NCBI RefSeq assembly: GCF_014287275.1
Contig: NZ_JACONZ010000004.1
Location: 62,001-126,000 of the forward strand
Direction of reading: 5' to 3'
DNA from: Anaerofilum hominis
Lineage (GTDB): Bacteria > Bacillota > Clostridia > Oscillospirales > Ruminococcaceae
Length of the DNA stretch: 64,000 bases
The notes beneath the pieces are model-generated. The model was not told the DNA's origin. It worked only from the letters and a program-made list of their open reading frames with translations, and searched no databases. Made by a program: the position numbers and the translations under genes. Shown here one piece after another: positions 34,735 through 43,429 of the stretch (the first letter of the stretch is position 1; every line of letters starts with the position of its first letter).

Positions 34735-35844
34735 ATGACCTATGAATTTGTCGCCCCCTGCTATTTCGGCACCGAGCGCAGCGCTGCATTTGATTTTAAA
34801 AAGATCGGCGCCAGCGACGTCACCGTGACCGACGGCCGAGTCTCTTTTAAGGGGGACGAGCGGGTGCTGGCCGCGGCCAATCTTCAAAGCCGCTGTGCCG
34901 AGCGGATCCTGCTGCTGCTCAAGCGCTGCCGCACCGCCACCTTTGACGAGCTGTTCGACGCGGTGACCTCGGTGCCGTGGGAGGCGCTGCTGCCCGCGGA
35001 CGCGGAGTTCCCGGTCAAGGGGTCCTCGCTTTCCTCCACCCTCTCCAGCGTCCCGGCCTGCCAGGGCATCGTCAAAAAGGCGATCGTGGAGCGCCTTAAA
35101 AGAGGGCACGGCGTTTCGGTGCTGCCCGAAGATGGCCAGCTGTACAAGGTGCGCTTTTCCATCCGCAAGGATGTGATGGAGCTGTTCCTCGACACCAGCG
35201 GCGACGGTCTGCACAAGCGGGGCTACCGAGCGCGCGCCACGGAAGCGCCCATCAAGGAAACGCTGGCCTCGGCCATCGTCGACCTGGCCCGGGTGCGGGG
35301 CGACAGCCTGGTGCAGGACCCTTTCTGCGGCAGCGGCACCATTGTCATCGAGGCGGCCCAAAAGGCTTTGCACATCGCCCCGGGCCTGCGCCGCCGCTTT
35401 CTTGCCGAGCATTACGCCTTTGTGCCGCAGCAGGTGTGGCGCGAGGCGCGGGAGCAGGCCCTTGCCGAAGTGGACAGGACCGCGGCCTTTGAAGGCGTGG
35501 GGTTTGATATCGACCCGCATGCGGTGGAACTGGCCAACAAAAACGCCAAGCTGGCCGGCGTGGGCGAGCGCTGCCGCTTTTTTACCGCGGACGTGGCGGA
35601 TTTTGCCCCCGCCCCGCGCAGCCTGGTGCTCACAAATCCCCCTTACGGGGAGCGGCTGGGAGATCTGGCCGAGGCGGGCCGCCTGGAAAAAACGCTGGGC
35701 GCGCGGCTGCAGGAGAGCCCGGTCTCGGGCGCCTATATCATCACGGCGGACGCTGAGTTTGAGCAGAATTTCGGCAAAAAGGCCGCCCGGCGGCGCAAGC
35801 TCTACAACGGCATGATCCCCTGCCAGCTCTACATGTACTTCTAA
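34735..35844 (+). CDS. THUMP-domain class I RNA methyltransferase (RlmL/YpsC-like)
   Basis: The 369-residue protein has an N-terminal ferredoxin-like plus THUMP region (to about 160). A Rossmann methyltransferase follows: QDPFCGSGTIVIEAAQ (SAM-binding, about 195-210), GFDIDPHAVELANKNAKLAG, and the catalytic LTNPPYGERLG (about 300), a motif of N2-guanine or exocyclic amine methylation in RNA. YpsC/RlmL-like enzymes modify 23S rRNA G2445, but the exact site here is inferred only by family. AGAAAGGAAG precedes the ATG. Confidence 0.9.
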   Translation: MTYEFVAPCYFGTERSAAFDFKKIGASDVTVTDGRVSFKGDERVLAAANLQSRCAERILLLLKRCRTATFDELFDAVTSVPWEALLPADAEFPVKGSSLSSTLSSVPACQGIVKKAIVERLKRGHGVSVLPEDGQLYKVRFSIRKDVMELFLDTSGDGLHKRGYRARATEAPIKETLASAIVDLARVRGDSLVQDPFCGSGTIVIEAAQKALHIAPGLRRRFLAEHYAFVPQQVWREAREQALAEVDRTAAFEGVGFDIDPHAVELANKNAKLAGVGERCRFFTADVADFAPAPRSLVLTNPPYGERLGDLAEAGRLEKTLGARLQESPVSGAYIITADAEFEQNFGKKAARRRKLYNGMIPCQLYMYF

Positions 35845-36259
35845 GCCGCCCCTCCCGACGGCGCTCCCGCTTACCGGGCGCGAAAAAGTGAAACTCCCGC
35901 GGCTTTTTCTTTAGCGAAAAGGGCCGCGGGAGTTTTTTGTGCTGCCGCCGGAGCAAAAGGGGGCTCTCCGGCTCTGCCGGGCCGGGCAAAGAGCCTTTTG
36001 CATCAGGTCCCGGGCAAAGCGGGAGACCCCATAATGCCCTTTTCACACAGCAGGGCGTAGTCCACGCAGCGAGCGGCTGTCCCGGGGCTGCGGGGCGGGC
36101 GATGGGGGAGAGAGCAGGTCCCATACCGCCTGAAAGGCCTGACGGCATCCTGTCCGTTCAGGGCTTTTCCGGCGTTTTCGCCGGCTTTCCCGCGGACGGG
36201 CTTCAAAGAGGAGGCCAACGCGCTGCCCGCAGAGAGAGCGGACCCCTCTGCGCCGGGCC
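35845..36259. other. Convergent intergenic region
   Basis: It holds one strong bidirectional terminator (35891-35938) and then about 320 GC-rich bases with no gene or clear signal. Confidence 0.5.
35891..35938. terminator. Terminator after the THUMP methyltransferase
   Basis: AAACTCCCGCGGC and GCCGCGGGAGTTT form a 13-bp stem around a loop, ending in six T residues. Confidence 0.85.
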
Positions 36260-38122
36260 TCAGCGGATGCGGTACACCGTCACGCCGTCCGCGGAATAGA
36301 CGGCCTCGTAGCGCTCTGCATACCAGGCCTCCGCGCCGCCGGCAGCGCGTTCATAAGAGGAGAACCAGGCGTAATCGATCTTCCATTGCTCCAAAAGGGA
36401 CTCGTCGGGGACGGTGAGCAAACGCTGCATTGCATCATACTGCGCGCCGTAATCCAGGCCGTGATAGTAGAGATAACTGCCGCTGCCGCAGAGGATGCGC
36501 CTGCCCGCCAGGCTGGCCAGGGCGTTGTTGTGGTTGTCCGCGGTGAGGAAAAGCGCCCCGGGGCTGGTGGCGCTCTCCGCCCAGGCGGCGGCCCGCACCT
36601 CCGCTGCGCCGAACTGCTGGTAACCGCTCACCAGTTCGCGCCCCGCCGTGAGCACAGAGCCAAAGGTGGCCAGAAAGACCCCCAGCCCGGCCGCGGCCCT
36701 GCGCCAGCGCCGGTGACGAAGCCCGGCAGCAGCCCGCCACAGCAGCCCTGCCGCCAGCATACAGCCCATGAAATGCCAGATGTAAAGCAGCTTGTTGTTG
36801 TCATAGGGGTTGGGCTGAAAAACGATGCACTCACAGAGGGCCAACAACGCCAGACCGCCCCCATACAGCCAGCGCTGAGGCCGGTCGGCGCGGAAAAAAG
36901 CCAGTGGGGCCAGCAGATAAACAAGGCCGATGTTTTTGAGATAGAACCAGAAATAGTTGTCCCGCCCCGCGTTGACCCAGTTGAAAGAAAAGCGGATGAA
37001 ATGCTGCGCGCCCGAAGCCCCCAGCGTGAAGCAGAGCACCTGCGGCAGGGCCGCCGCGGCGGCAAGCCCCGCATAGAGCAGCCAGGCGGCCAGCTGGCGG
37101 GGAGGCCGCTCCCGGTCCAGCAGGGCGTATACCAAAAGAACGGCGCTCACCACGGCCAGGGAGAGAAACGAGTGGGTGTGCAGCATCGGCAGTGCGCCCG
37201 CCATCAGCCCCAACAGGGGCGCCACGCGCCGGTCGCGGGCGAACGTGAGACGGCACAGCAGATACAGGCAGCTGAAAAGCACGGCCCAGCCGAACAGGGT
37301 GGCGCGCTGGGGGACCAGCAGATCCACGATGGGGTTGACCCAAACGACGTTTTCCTCCACATAGTTGGTGGGGGTCTCATAAAAGGCGGTAAAGATGCGG
37401 CTGAAATTTCCTCTGCCGCCGCCGAGGAAGTAAAAAAAGCCGAAACCGCTGCCCATAAAAAAGAGATAAAAGGCAAGAGCGGCTTTTCCCGCATGGCCGA
37501 GGACCTCCCGCAGCAGCTGGTAGGCGCCGCAGAAGACGGCGGCCAGGGCGATAAGCTGGGGCGCCAGGCAGGCCGCGCGCAGGGGCAGGCCCAACAGCAG
37601 TAAGGCAGAGGACACGCTTTCACACAGAAAGGGATAAGACAGGGGCAGGTCCCCCGCCACCAGCGTGTAGACAGGGGGGAAAACGCCGTTTTCCGCAAGG
37701 CTTTTGATAAAGGCGAGATGCATCGGCAGATCGCCGAAAGTCGATTGCCCGGCCCACAGGCTGCCGTCCGCCCGCGGGGAAAGGGTGTGGGTGAACAATA
37801 AAAAAGACCCCAGGGCAAGCATCGGCAGCACGCAGGCCCAGAAAGCGGGCCCAAAGCCGCCGCGCACCGCGTCCCGGGGCCGCAGGCGCAGGGCCGCCAG
37901 AAAAAGGACGGCACAGAGGGCCGCGCCCGCCAGCACGCTGGACAGGCGAAAACCGAGAAAAAAGGCGGGCAGCGCAGGCAGCCAGGCCATCAGGACCACA
38001 GAGAGGGACAGCCCGACCGCGGCCCGCGCCGCCAGGGGCTCGCGCGGCAGGGCCAGGCCCGCCAGCAGGATGCCGGTGCCGATGAAAAGCGCCAGATACA
38101 GGGACGCGTACAGATAGATCAA
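36260..38122 (-). CDS. Large polytopic membrane protein, GT-C glycosyltransferase-like
   Basis: The 620-residue protein has about 12-14 membrane helices. The first large external loop has FTHTLSPRADGSLWAGQSTF followed by GDLPMHLAFIKSLAENG, whose acidic-aromatic character recalls the catalytic loop of GT-C (PMT/ArnT-like) transferases. The soluble C-terminal tail from about 510 (LTADNHNNALASLAGRRILC, QWKIDYAWFSSYER) resembles the end domains of such enzymes. A role in transferring a lipid-linked sugar outside the cell is inference. Frequent Cys and Ala; no strong assignment. It ends the minus-strand pair with the radical SAM gene 15 bases upstream. Confidence 0.65.
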   Translation of the reverse strand: MIYLYASLYLALFIGTGILLAGLALPREPLAARAAVGLSLSVVLMAWLPALPAFFLGFRLSSVLAGAALCAVLFLAALRLRPRDAVRGGFGPAFWACVLPMLALGSFLLFTHTLSPRADGSLWAGQSTFGDLPMHLAFIKSLAENGVFPPVYTLVAGDLPLSYPFLCESVSSALLLLGLPLRAACLAPQLIALAAVFCGAYQLLREVLGHAGKAALAFYLFFMGSGFGFFYFLGGGRGNFSRIFTAFYETPTNYVEENVVWVNPIVDLLVPQRATLFGWAVLFSCLYLLCRLTFARDRRVAPLLGLMAGALPMLHTHSFLSLAVVSAVLLVYALLDRERPPRQLAAWLLYAGLAAAAALPQVLCFTLGASGAQHFIRFSFNWVNAGRDNYFWFYLKNIGLVYLLAPLAFFRADRPQRWLYGGGLALLALCECIVFQPNPYDNNKLLYIWHFMGCMLAAGLLWRAAAGLRHRRWRRAAAGLGVFLATFGSVLTAGRELVSGYQQFGAAEVRAAAWAESATSPGALFLTADNHNNALASLAGRRILCGSGSYLYYHGLDYGAQYDAMQRLLTVPDESLLEQWKIDYAWFSSYERAAGGAEAWYAERYEAVYSADGVTVYRIR

Positions 38123-38137
38123 GCGGGATGCCTCCTC

Positions 38138-39046
38138 TCACAGGCCGGTCAGGTCAAAGGGCGGGGTGTATTCCTCTTTGGCGGCGGTGCGCTGCTGGGT
38201 GTAGGCCCGGGTAAAGCCCAGGCGCAGGGCTTCTTTTACCACAGCGTCGTATTCAAAGGTGGAAAGACGGCGGTTCAGCTCTTTATAGGGCAAAGGGCGA
38301 TAGGGCGTGTACTGGCTCATCAGGCTCAGGATAAAGCTGTCGCGGGGCAGGGCGCCGGCAAGCCAGCGCAGCAGGCGCAGGCTGTCGTCCCGGTGGCCGG
38401 GCAGCACCAGATGCCGCACGATGACGCCGCTGCGCAGCAGGCCGCGCGCGTCATAGACCGGCGGCCCGGCAACTTCCACCATGCGGCGCACAGCGCGGCT
38501 TGCCGCTTCAAAATAATCCGGTGCGCGGGAAAAACGGGCCGACAGGGCGGGGTCTTGGTATTTGAGATCCGGCATGAAGATGCCGACCCCACCCTCTCCG
38601 GCCAGTGCCTCCACGCTTTCCAGCGTTTCATAGCCGCCGCAGTTCCAGGCCACCGGCAGCGTCAGGGCGGGGCGGGCCAGCGCCAGCGCCCGCAGGATGC
38701 CGGGCAGATAGTGGGTGCCGGTGACCAGGTTGATGTTGGCCGCGCCGCGGGCCTGCAGCTCCAGAAAGATCTCGGCAAGCCGCTGCTCGGACACCGCTTT
38801 GCCGCGGTTTTCTTCGCTGATCTCAAAATTCTGGCAAAAGCAGCAGCGCAGCGGACAGCCGCTGAAAAATACGGTGCCGCTGCCCGGCGCGTTGGGGCCC
38901 TCGCCGCTGATGCAGGGCTCTTCCCAGAAGTGGAGCGCGGCCCGGGCCAGACGCAGCTGATCTGTGCCGCCGCAGGGGCCGGCTGTGCGGGTGCGGTCTG
39001 TGCCGCAGCGGCGCGGGCAAAGGGTGCAGTGTTCATATCCGGCCAA
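38138..39046 (-). CDS. PflA-like radical SAM protein
   Basis: The protein, about 302 residues, starts with a Cys cluster (HCTLCPRRCG, then GPCGG), followed by the radical SAM motif C-x3-C-x2-C in SGCPLRCCFCQNFEIS. It continues as the COG1313-type family, with NLVTGTHYLPGI, NCGGYETLE, DLKYQDPALS and LVLPGHRDDS. The family resembles pyruvate formate-lyase activating enzymes, but its target is unknown. The frame is open to 39241. The TTG at 39046 is preferred because family members begin just before CTLCPR and AGGAAG stands 11 bases upstream. The longer version would run through a promoter-like direct repeat. Confidence 0.8.
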   Translation of the reverse strand: MAGYEHCTLCPRRCGTDRTRTAGPCGGTDQLRLARAALHFWEEPCISGEGPNAPGSGTVFFSGCPLRCCFCQNFEISEENRGKAVSEQRLAEIFLELQARGAANINLVTGTHYLPGILRALALARPALTLPVAWNCGGYETLESVEALAGEGGVGIFMPDLKYQDPALSARFSRAPDYFEAASRAVRRMVEVAGPPVYDARGLLRSGVIVRHLVLPGHRDDSLRLLRWLAGALPRDSFILSLMSQYTPYRPLPYKELNRRLSTFEYDAVVKEALRLGFTRAYTQQRTAAKEEYTPPFDLTGL

Positions 39047-39105
39047 AAGATCACACGCTTCCTGTAAAAGTAGTATAAATAGTGTACCATATGTCAGTGG
39101 GGATG

Positions 39106-39125
39106 TGGTATAATAACGGCGAAGC
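39106..39125 (+). repeat. Direct repeat copy 1 with extended -10 element
   Basis: TGGTATAATAACGGCGAAGC, identical to 39220-39239. TGG-TATAAT is an extended -10 promoter pattern. Confidence 0.7.
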
Positions 39126-39219
39126 GCGCACATCATGCGCAGCGCCTCGCCCCTGCGCGGCGGCGCGGAGGGCAGCCGGTTTTTGATGCGCCGGGACGTC
39201 ATGGCCGCCTGCGCGTCTA

Positions 39220-39239
39220 TGGTATAATAACGGCGAAGC
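39220..39239 (+). repeat. Direct repeat copy 2 with extended -10 element
   Basis: The same 20 bases as 39106-39125, 114 bases downstream. Confidence 0.7.
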
Positions 39240-39292
39240 AAAGCCGCGGGTTTGGGGCAAAGCTGCGCGGCCGGCTGTCTCGGTCCGCGTCA

Positions 39293-39325
39293 GACGGCCC
39301 GTCCTTTGCGGGACGGCCGCTTTTT
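39293..39325 (+). terminator. Terminator downstream of the direct repeats
   Basis: ACGGCCCGTCC pairs with GGGACGGCCG (one bulge) and is followed by five T residues. Confidence 0.6.
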
Positions 39326-39570
39326 GACGGCCGGTTTGCGCCGTTTTTTGCTTTGCAGTTACAGCTACAGCGCACCGCGGCAAAGCGGGCCTGCTGCAGG
39401 GATAAAAAGTGCCCGGCCCCGCCTTTTGCAGGGCGGCCGTGGCACGGGGATGCCGTCCGCGCTCGGCGCTCACGGCATCATCATAACACAAATAAAGGCT
39501 TGGAGCAAAGTCTCCACGTTTTGGCCCGCGCCGGTTTGCGGGCGGAGAGAAGAAAGGGCGGGAGTCGGCG

Positions 39571-40584
39571 ATGCACGGAGAAACGGTTTGGTTTGAGACA
39601 CAGCGGAGGCCGGAGGGCTATCGGATCTTTGGCACGGAGGAGGGGGCATATACCGCATACCACAGCCTTTCCCCCGACGGCTTTTCCCCGGACAACAGCG
39701 TCGCCGGCTTTGCCCGCGAACTGCTGGCGCCCGATCTTTATCCGGGCAGGCGCAGTTATTTTCATATCCTGGACGAGGCGGGCGGCCATTTCGTGACCGC
39801 TCCCCGCGACCTAGGCTTTGAGAGCGTGCGCAATTTCCGCGAGCTGGGCGGATATCCGGCCGCCGACGGGCGCAGGGTGCGCTGGGGCAGATTTTACCGC
39901 AGCGCGCGGCTGGGGGGCATCACCCCGGAGGAGAAGCAGCGCTTTGCACAGCTGGGGATCCGGGTGGTGCTGGACCTGCGGAGCGACGGCGAGATCGCCC
40001 AGATGCCCGACCCCGTCTTTGAGGGCAGCGAGCAAAAGGTGATCTCGGCGCTGATCCAGAAAAACAAACAGCAGGTAAATCTGGACCCCAGTGTGCTGTT
40101 CACCTTTTCGCCGGAGGAGATGCTCGAGGACGACGCCGCGTTTACCGAGCGCTACCGTCAGATGCCCTTTGACAACGAGGCTTACCACTATCTGTTTGAC
40201 AAGCTGGAAAAAGGCGAGACGCCCGTGCTTTTTCACTGCACGGCAGGCAAGGACCGCACCGGCGTGGCCGCGATGCTGATCCTGCTGGCGCTGGGGGTCT
40301 CGTGGGAGACCATCAAAGAGGATTATATGCTGACCAACCTTTTTTGCGGGGATATCCTGGATGAGGTGCTGGACAAGTATTATAAGCCCGGCCAGCCGGA
40401 GCATGTGCGCCACTTCCTCACCTGCATCGCGGGGGTGGAGCTGCGCAATCTGGAGGCGGCGTATGAGTCTGTGCTGGCGCGGTATGGAGACGTGCAGCGC
40501 TATTTCAGCGAGGAATTCGGGCTGCAGGGCGCGCGGATGGAACGGCTGCGGGACCGATACCTGGAGGAGGTGAGACCGCGTTGA
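39571..40584 (+). CDS. Tyrosine-protein phosphatase (DSP-like, Y_phosphatase3 type)
   Basis: The 337-residue protein has an N-terminal beta-rich extension of about 85 residues, then FRELGGYPAADGRRVRWGRFYRS, VVLDLRSDGEI and the P-loop FHCTAGKDRTGVAA (nucleophile Cys about 223). This is the signature of the bacterial protein-tyrosine or lipid phosphatases of the LipA/MptpB type. The substrate is unknown. GGAGTCGGCG precedes ATG. The last four bases overlap the sugar kinase start, so both are coexpressed. Confidence 0.88.
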   Translation: MHGETVWFETQRRPEGYRIFGTEEGAYTAYHSLSPDGFSPDNSVAGFARELLAPDLYPGRRSYFHILDEAGGHFVTAPRDLGFESVRNFRELGGYPAADGRRVRWGRFYRSARLGGITPEEKQRFAQLGIRVVLDLRSDGEIAQMPDPVFEGSEQKVISALIQKNKQQVNLDPSVLFTFSPEEMLEDDAAFTERYRQMPFDNEAYHYLFDKLEKGETPVLFHCTAGKDRTGVAAMLILLALGVSWETIKEDYMLTNLFCGDILDEVLDKYYKPGQPEHVRHFLTCIAGVELRNLEAAYESVLARYGDVQRYFSEEFGLQGARMERLRDRYLEEVRPR

Positions 40585-41468
40585 AGCTGCTCTCTTTCGG
40601 CTCGCTCAACCTGGACCAGGTCTACCGGGTGCGCCAGTTTGCCCGCCCGGGCGAGTCGGTGCGCGCGCGGGAGACCCAGACTTTCTGCGGCGGCAAGGGC
40701 CTGAACCTGAGCATCGCCGCAGCGGCGGCCGGATGCGAGGTCTGGCATGCGGGCAAGGTGGGGCCGGATGGGGCCATGCTCATTGAGCGGCTGATCCGCT
40801 CGGGGGTGGACACCACCCTCATCTCCACCGGCGGCACGGTGAGCGGACACGCCATCATTCAGGTCAACGACGCGGGTGAGAACCAGATCCTTATCGCCCC
40901 GGGCGCGAACGGGGAGATCACCCCGCAGGAGTGCGAGGCCGCGGTGCGGGGCTTTTCCGCCGGCGATTGGCTGGCCCTGCAGAATGAGACCAGCTGCCTG
41001 CCCGAGCTGCTGCGCCTGGGCAAAGAGCAGGGGATGACGGTGGCGCTGATCCCCTCGCCGGTAGACGGGGAACTGGAAGCGGCGGACCTGTCCGCGGTTT
41101 CTTACTTTATCATGAGCCGCTATGACGGCAGCGCCCTGACCGGCAGGCAGGCGCCGGACGAGATCTGCGGCGAGCTGCTGCGGCGGTTTCCCGCCGCGCA
41201 TGTAGTGCTCAACCTGGGGGCCCAGGGCAGCCTTTACTGCACGGCGCACCAGACGGTACACCAGCACGCCTATCCCTCGCAGATCGTGGATCCTACCGGC
41301 GCGGGAGACATTTTTGCCGGGTACTTTATCGCGCGCATGGCGGCGGGAGAAAAGCCCGGGCGCGCCCTGCGCAGCGCGGCAAAGGCGGCAGCGCTGTCCA
41401 CCGCCCATCTGGGGGCCTGTGAGTATGTGCCCACCCCGCTTGAAGTGGAGAATGCCTATCGTCTGTGA
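40581..41468 (+). CDS. PfkB-family carbohydrate kinase (ribokinase-like)
   Basis: The 295-residue protein shows PfkB features: SFGSLNLDQVYRV at the start, the first signature FCGGKGLNLSIAAAAAG, and the second signature with the catalytic base VDPTGAGDIFAGYF (about 236-249). A lid segment lies near 95-110. Overall it resembles ribokinase, but sugar specificity cannot be fixed from sequence. The start is TTG 40581 with GGAGGTGAG upstream, overlapping the phosphatase stop. Pairing with a phosphatase could mean a sugar-phosphate salvage step. A terminator follows. Confidence 0.88.
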   Translation: MKLLSFGSLNLDQVYRVRQFARPGESVRARETQTFCGGKGLNLSIAAAAAGCEVWHAGKVGPDGAMLIERLIRSGVDTTLISTGGTVSGHAIIQVNDAGENQILIAPGANGEITPQECEAAVRGFSAGDWLALQNETSCLPELLRLGKEQGMTVALIPSPVDGELEAADLSAVSYFIMSRYDGSALTGRQAPDEICGELLRRFPAAHVVLNLGAQGSLYCTAHQTVHQHAYPSQIVDPTGAGDIFAGYFIARMAAGEKPGRALRSAAKAAALSTAHLGACEYVPTPLEVENAYRL

Positions 41469-41482
41469 AGAAACAAAAAATA

Positions 41483-41513
41483 AAATGCTCCGGGGAAGTC
41501 CCGGAGCATTTCT
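41483..41513. terminator. Terminator between the kinase and XRE genes
   Basis: AAATGCTCCGGG and CCCGGAGCATTT make a perfect 12-bp stem. It can serve both convergent genes. Confidence 0.85.
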
Positions 41514-41526
41514 GCTGTTTTGAAAC

Positions 41527-41847
41527 TCAGCGGATATCCAAGACCCGCTGCACGGCCGTCTGCATTTCCGGCTGCCCGCGATAGGCCTCGATGATCTGAC
41601 GCTCGGTAAAGCTCAGGTCGTCGGCGCCATAAGAGCCGTACCTGCCGTAGATGTCTGAAATGGAGATGCCCAGCACGCAGCAGATGCGGTACAGCACCTC
41701 AATGTCAATGGCGTTGGTGCCCTTTTCCCACGCGGAGATAGAGTTGTGCTTGACCCCGATGCTCTCTGCGAGCTGCCGCTGGGTGATCCCTTTCTTTTTG
41801 CGGTAATACAGCAGTTTTTCAGCGATTTCTTTTCGGACTTCTCCCAT
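41527..41847 (-). CDS. XRE-family transcriptional regulator
   Basis: The 106-residue protein has a Cro/CI-type helix-turn-helix: EKLLYYRKKKGITQRQLAES then IGVKHNSISAWEKGTNAIDI and LYRICCVLGISISDIYG (residues about 8-65). A C-terminal segment LSFTERQIIEAYRGQPEMQT follows, as in small phage-type or chromosomal repressors. ATG at 41847 follows AGAGGGGGG; the longer open frame reaching 42189 has no comparable start site. It diverges from the VanZ-like gene and may regulate it. A palindrome ATGATATCAT (about 41934-41943) between them is a possible operator. Confidence 0.85.
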   Translation of the reverse strand: MGEVRKEIAEKLLYYRKKKGITQRQLAESIGVKHNSISAWEKGTNAIDIEVLYRICCVLGISISDIYGRYGSYGADDLSFTERQIIEAYRGQPEMQTAVQRVLDIR

Positions 41848-41933
41848 GGTGAATCCCCCCTCTTTCCGGCCTGGGACAACTTGGATCAGAAGAATTGCCG
41901 CAAAACGCCGGTATTCCCTGAACTCTGAATTCA

Positions 41934-41943
41934 TGATATCATA
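41934..41943. promoter_or_regulatory. Palindrome between XRE and VanZ genes
   Basis: ATGATATCAT is a perfect 10-bp palindrome in the AT-rich divergent spacer; candidate operator for the XRE protein. Confidence 0.3.
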
Positions 41944-42034
41944 TGGAAATACCGGGTGCAACGACGCAGGCGTTAAGATTCCGTTAATCTTTAGAGATAT
42001 TGTCATATTTAGAGGAAAACAGGGGGAAGAAGAG

Positions 42035-42556
42035 GTGAGCTTTACGAGAAGAGAGAACGCGCTGCGGCGCCCTGTACTGCGGTGGCTGCCGGCCTTTTTG
42101 TGGATGGGGGCCATCTTCGGCTTTTCCGCACAGAACGGCGAAGAATCTGCGGGGCTAAGCGAAGCGCTGGAGGCATTTCTTTTTCGCACCGGCGCGGCGG
42201 GCCCCTTTCAATTTGTGCTGCGCAAGGGTGCTCATTTCTGCGCTTATGCCCTGCTGGGCATGCTTTGCCTGCTGGGGGCAAGAGGCGTGGCGCGTCTGCA
42301 GGGACGCTGGTGGCGTGCCCCTGCGCTGGCGTGGGGGCTTGCGGCGCTTTATGCGGCGGCGGACGAGCTGCACCAGGCCTTTGTGCCCGGGCGGAGCGCC
42401 GAGCTGCGGGATGTGCTGCTGGACGCCTGCGGCGCGCTGAGCGGCATCCTGCTGGCCCTGCTGTTTTTACGGCTGAGCCGCAGACGGAGGGCGGGGAAGA
42501 ACGCCCCGGACGCTCCTGCAGACGGCCCTGACGGGATGTGGCAGGAGGGAACGTGA
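42035..42556 (+). CDS. VanZ-like membrane protein
   Basis: The 173-residue protein has four predicted helices: about 14-31 (LRWLPAFLWMGAIFGFSAQN), about 63-85 (KGAHFCAYALLGMLCLLG), about 92-112 and about 130-150. The VanZ-family motifs are FSAQNGEES, RKGAHFCAYALLG and ADELHQAFVPGRSAELRDVLLD. VanZ-like proteins are associated with teicoplanin resistance in one case but mostly have unknown roles. The start is GTG 42035, 7-8 bases after AGGGGGAAGAAG. Confidence 0.88.
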   Translation: MSFTRRENALRRPVLRWLPAFLWMGAIFGFSAQNGEESAGLSEALEAFLFRTGAAGPFQFVLRKGAHFCAYALLGMLCLLGARGVARLQGRWWRAPALAWGLAALYAAADELHQAFVPGRSAELRDVLLDACGALSGILLALLFLRLSRRRRAGKNAPDAPADGPDGMWQEGT

Positions 42557-42606
42557 CTTCAGCGATCCTGCCCGCAGGCGTTTTCCCGGCGGCGGAAGCG
42601 GAACCT

Positions 42607-42633
42607 AAAAAATAGCCGCAGGCTATTTTTTTT
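42607..42633. terminator. AGCC-type bidirectional terminator
   Basis: AAAAAATAGCC, loop GCA, GGCTATTTTTTTT. Short stem but symmetric A and T runs. It marks the edge of the GC-rich backbone before the AT-rich island. Confidence 0.65.
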
Positions 42634-42754
42634 GGCCATCCGCCCGGTTGCCGCGAAAGCGGCGAGGGCGGGGCCATTGAGATAAATTGTTTTTTAACAT
42701 GAATAAATGTGACAGAACCAGATAAAAACAACAAAATAAAATATTGTATTCCTA

Positions 42755-42782
42755 TTGACTTTAATATTGTTTATGATATACT
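42755..42782 (+). promoter_or_regulatory. Promoter of the island genes
   Basis: TTGACT (42755-42760), a 16-base spacer ending TGA, and TATACT (42777-42782): a strong extended -10 promoter. Confidence 0.75.
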
Positions 42783-42820
42783 TAATTTTATTAAAAATTA
42801 TAAGAAAGGAGGGCTGAAAA

Positions 42821-43117
42821 ATGGAAATTGATAAAATCCCTCAATGGATACTGACGTTGGAACAGGAGGACGCGACTTTTCTTAAAAACTTTGTTCTAAA
42901 GTCTGGTTCATTGAAAGAAATAGCAAGACTGTATGATGTTTCATATCCAACTGTTAGATTGCGATTGGATAAACTGATACAGAAAATAAATCTTAGCGAC
43001 CAACAGGAAGATGAACCATTCCAAACTTTTATTAAAGGACTAGCTGTTGATGCTAGAATAGACCTAGAAACAGCAAAAATTATTATTGAAAAATATAAAA
43101 AAGAAAAGGAGAAGTGA
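42821..43117 (+). CDS. DUF2089-like helix-turn-helix protein
   Basis: The 98-residue protein reads MEIDKIPQWILTLEQEDATF, then LKNFVLKSGSLKEIARLYDV and SYPTVRLRLDKLIQKI. This is the C-terminal HTH of DUF2089 proteins (IPEWLLxLxxEDLxF...SGSLKELAKxxxVSYPTVRxRLD), without their N-terminal zinc part. A helical tail DARIDLETAKIIIEKYKKEK follows. It probably regulates the island operon. AAGGAGGG precedes ATG. Its codon usage is AT-rich, unlike the flanks. Confidence 0.82.
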   Translation: MEIDKIPQWILTLEQEDATFLKNFVLKSGSLKEIARLYDVSYPTVRLRLDKLIQKINLSDQQEDEPFQTFIKGLAVDARIDLETAKIIIEKYKKEKEK

Positions 43118-43119
43118 TT

Positions 43120-43404
43120 ATGTTGTTCGTCAAATTTATAAGCACTTGTGGCCTAACACTATTTATATCAGGTATGCAGAAATATCTTAGCACAAGAAAA
43201 AATTGGTTGTCAGGAGCTATTGTTCCTATTTTGACCGTGGGCATTTTGGCTATACTATTTTCTTTTACAAAAGTACCTTTCTCTTTTGAAACACTTGCGC
43301 CATGTGCTGTTCTTATTGCTTTAGAGTTATTTATTTGGGTAGACGGACGATTTCAATACAAACGAATGGAAATAAGAAAAATGAAAGCAAAAGACATTGC
43401 TTAA
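43120..43404 (+). CDS. Small membrane protein, paralogue A
   Basis: The 94-residue protein has about three hydrophobic segments (1-18, 28-48, 52-75), with a basic linker KYLSTRKNWLSGAIVPIL and a charged C terminus RMEIRKMKAKDIA. The same C-terminal motif and overall layout recur in the next gene, so the two are tandem duplicates that have diverged. ATG 43120 follows AAAGGAGAAG; an in-frame GTG at 43114 is too close. Function unknown. The gene directly after an HTH gene suggests a small regulated membrane system. Confidence 0.72.
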   Translation: MLFVKFISTCGLTLFISGMQKYLSTRKNWLSGAIVPILTVGILAILFSFTKVPFSFETLAPCAVLIALELFIWVDGRFQYKRMEIRKMKAKDIA

Positions 43405-43429
43405 TAGAAATTAGCAAGGAGGGATAAAG

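Larger units (their letters stand above)
39047..39570 (+). other. Intergenic region with promoter-like direct repeat and terminator
   Basis: No protein gene is supported. It contains a 20-base direct repeat (39106-39125 and 39220-39239), each copy with an extended -10 promoter element reading rightward, and a terminator at 39293-39325. A small RNA of roughly 70-200 bases could lie between them. The remainder to 39570 is GC-rich. Confidence 0.45.
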
